The position numbers and the translations under genes are program-made. A DNA stretch of 41,811 bases from Chloroflexota bacterium (GTDB taxonomy: Bacteria > Chloroflexota > Dehalococcoidia > Lucifugimonadales > Australimonadaceae): assembly GCA_022561985.1 (NCBI GenBank), contig JADFQE010000008.1:1-41811 (forward strand), read 5' to 3'. Below, piece by piece: positions 40,877 through 41,811 of the stretch (position 1 is the first letter of the stretch; each line of letters begins with the position of its first letter). The notes under the pieces are model-generated. The model saw nothing but the letters and a program-made list of their open reading frames with translations. It did no database searches and had not been told where the DNA came from.

Positions 40877-41811
40877 TCAGGAAGGCTCGTCCTCGTCCGG
40901 CTCGGCCCCGTAGGAGCCGGTCATGTTGAAGGCGATGCCACCGCCGCCCGCGCCGGGCTCGCCGTCCTCGCGCGAGGTGCCCGCCGCATCGGTGGTGCGC
41001 ATCTCGTCGAAGAGGCCTCCGGCACGCAGACCGTTGGCGAAGGCGACCACGGACGCGTAGGTGGGCGCGCTGCCGGAGAGGCGGACGTCGCCTGCGGCGA
41101 GGCTCACGTCGGAGACCGCGACCAGGGGACCGCCGGTCAGCGCGCGCGCCCGGTCCACCAGGAGCGCGACGGCATCCCGGTTGGCCACCGTCTCGTCATC
41201 GAGTGCCTGGACCTGCGCGGCGAGGAGGTCGAGCTCCTGGCGCACGCCGTTCTCGCGGGCAAGCGCGACGTTGTCCAGCCGGACCTGCCGGTGGATGCTG
41301 GCGAGGCGGGACTCCAGGTCGTTGGCCCAGCTCTCGACGCCTGCGACGAAGGACGTCGCGGCGAAGGCTCCCGCGGCCAGCGCCCCGTAGAGCAGCGCGA
41401 CCCCGATGGCGCGTGTCGGCACGCGCAGCGCGTGGTGCCGTCGTGGGAGCAGGTCGATGACGACTTGTTGGGCAGGCGAGGCGCGCCACGGCACGCGCGG
41501 CCGGCTCCGATCGGCGAGCATCAGGCCGACGTTGGCCGCGTACTCCAGCGCGGGGAACCCGTCCGGGTAGTCGAGCGTCTGGATCGGCCCGTGCAGCCGA
41601 TCGCCGAAGGCGTCCGCCAGCGCCTCGGTCAGCGCGCCGCCGGCCGGCACCTGGCCGGTGAGCACCACAGGCGGTGCGGCGCCCTCGGCGCCGGTGGCGT
41701 CGGAGCTGTGCGCGGCGTCCGCCGAGCACAGCTCCTCGATCGCCTGCGCGAGCGCGCCGGCGTATGCGGCCGCATCGTTGAGCGCGGCCTCGGGCGCGGC
41801 CTCGGGCGGGG
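40877..41811 (-). CDS. PilM-PilN-like fused pilus assembly protein (5' end outside window)
   Basis: The frame is open to the window's right edge, giving the last 310 residues. The first about 110 look like the end of the actin-like ATPase PilM (PVVLTGQVPAGGALTEAL, then PDGFPALEYAANVGLML). After a basic linker comes a PilN-type part: one membrane helix (VALLYGALAAGAFAATSFVA), a long coiled coil (SWANDLESRLASIHRQ on) and a periplasmic beta-alpha domain (SDVSLAAGDVRLSGSAPTYA). PilM and PilN are usually separate proteins that bind each other; here they seem fused. The C-terminus is Gly/Asp-rich. The gene probably heads a pilus operon ending in the pilin. Confidence 0.75.
   Translation of the reverse strand, partial: PPEAAPEAALNDAAAYAGALAQAIEELCSADAAHSSDATGAEGAAPPVVLTGQVPAGGALTEALADAFGDRLHGPIQTLDYPDGFPALEYAANVGLMLADRSRPRVPWRASPAQQVVIDLLPRRHHALRVPTRAIGVALLYGALAAGAFAATSFVAGVESWANDLESRLASIHRQVRLDNVALARENGVRQELDLLAAQVQALDDETVANRDAVALLVDRARALTGGPLVAVSDVSLAAGDVRLSGSAPTYASVVAFANGLRAGGLFDEMRTTDAAGTSREDGEPGAGGGGIAFNMTGSYGAEPDEDEPS

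Overview
High-GC (roughly 70% by eye), gene-dense bacterial DNA with no rRNA, tRNA, insertion sequence, phage gene or CRISPR array that I can see. The gene content suggests an aerobic or microaerobic member of the Chloroflexota, probably near the Dehalococcoidia/SAR202 groups. The reasons are several paralogues each of Rieske oxygenases, molybdenum hydroxylase large subunits and amidohydrolases, an archaellin-like secreted protein, a PilM/PilN-type pilus gene and Thr/Pro-rich lipoproteins. This placement is inference from gene content only.

Layout. 1-9600: a broken cupin gene, an unknown protein, a beta-propeller lipoprotein overlapping a membrane-anchored LuxR regulator, an extradiol dioxygenase plus molybdenum hydroxylase operon, a solute-binding-like protein and two exported proteins, one with a 60-bp in-frame repeat. 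9600-19900: Rieske oxygenase 1, a small unknown protein, a decayed cytochrome c gene, amidohydrolase 1, a small membrane protein, a dispersed inverted-repeat element, then a catabolic run (NMT1-like protein, double cupin, Rieske 2) facing a second molybdenum hydroxylase and a VOC protein. 20000-29800: amidohydrolase 2, a dehydrogenase plus TPP-enzyme pair, FAD oxidoreductase and methyltransferase, SDR plus cysteine-free HesB-like protein, an orphan response regulator, RidA and Rieske 3.

29800-35600: an archaellin-like protein, a promoter and structured leader ending in a terminator in front of a DUF4395 membrane protein, an acetyltransferase, and lutABC for lactate oxidation. 35600-41811: aroA-gmk, a small unknown gene, a site-2 protease, an unknown acidic-tailed protein, a second response regulator, a type IV pilin and the 3' part of a PilM-PilN fusion gene.

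How it may work together: oxygenases, molybdenum hydroxylases, ring-cleavage dioxygenase, amidohydrolases, cupin, TPP enzyme, SDR and RidA look like a dispersed tool-kit for oxidising refractory cyclic or aromatic compounds, with LutABC feeding electrons from lactate. None of the three Rieske oxygenases has its reductase here, and neither molybdenum subunit has its FeS or FAD partner. The most unusual features are the RNA leader with two competing folds at 31128-31239, the archaellin-like protein, a recurrent extended -10 motif (TGCTAnnnT) that would make aroA and lutA leaderless, and two genes carrying internal-deletion scars.
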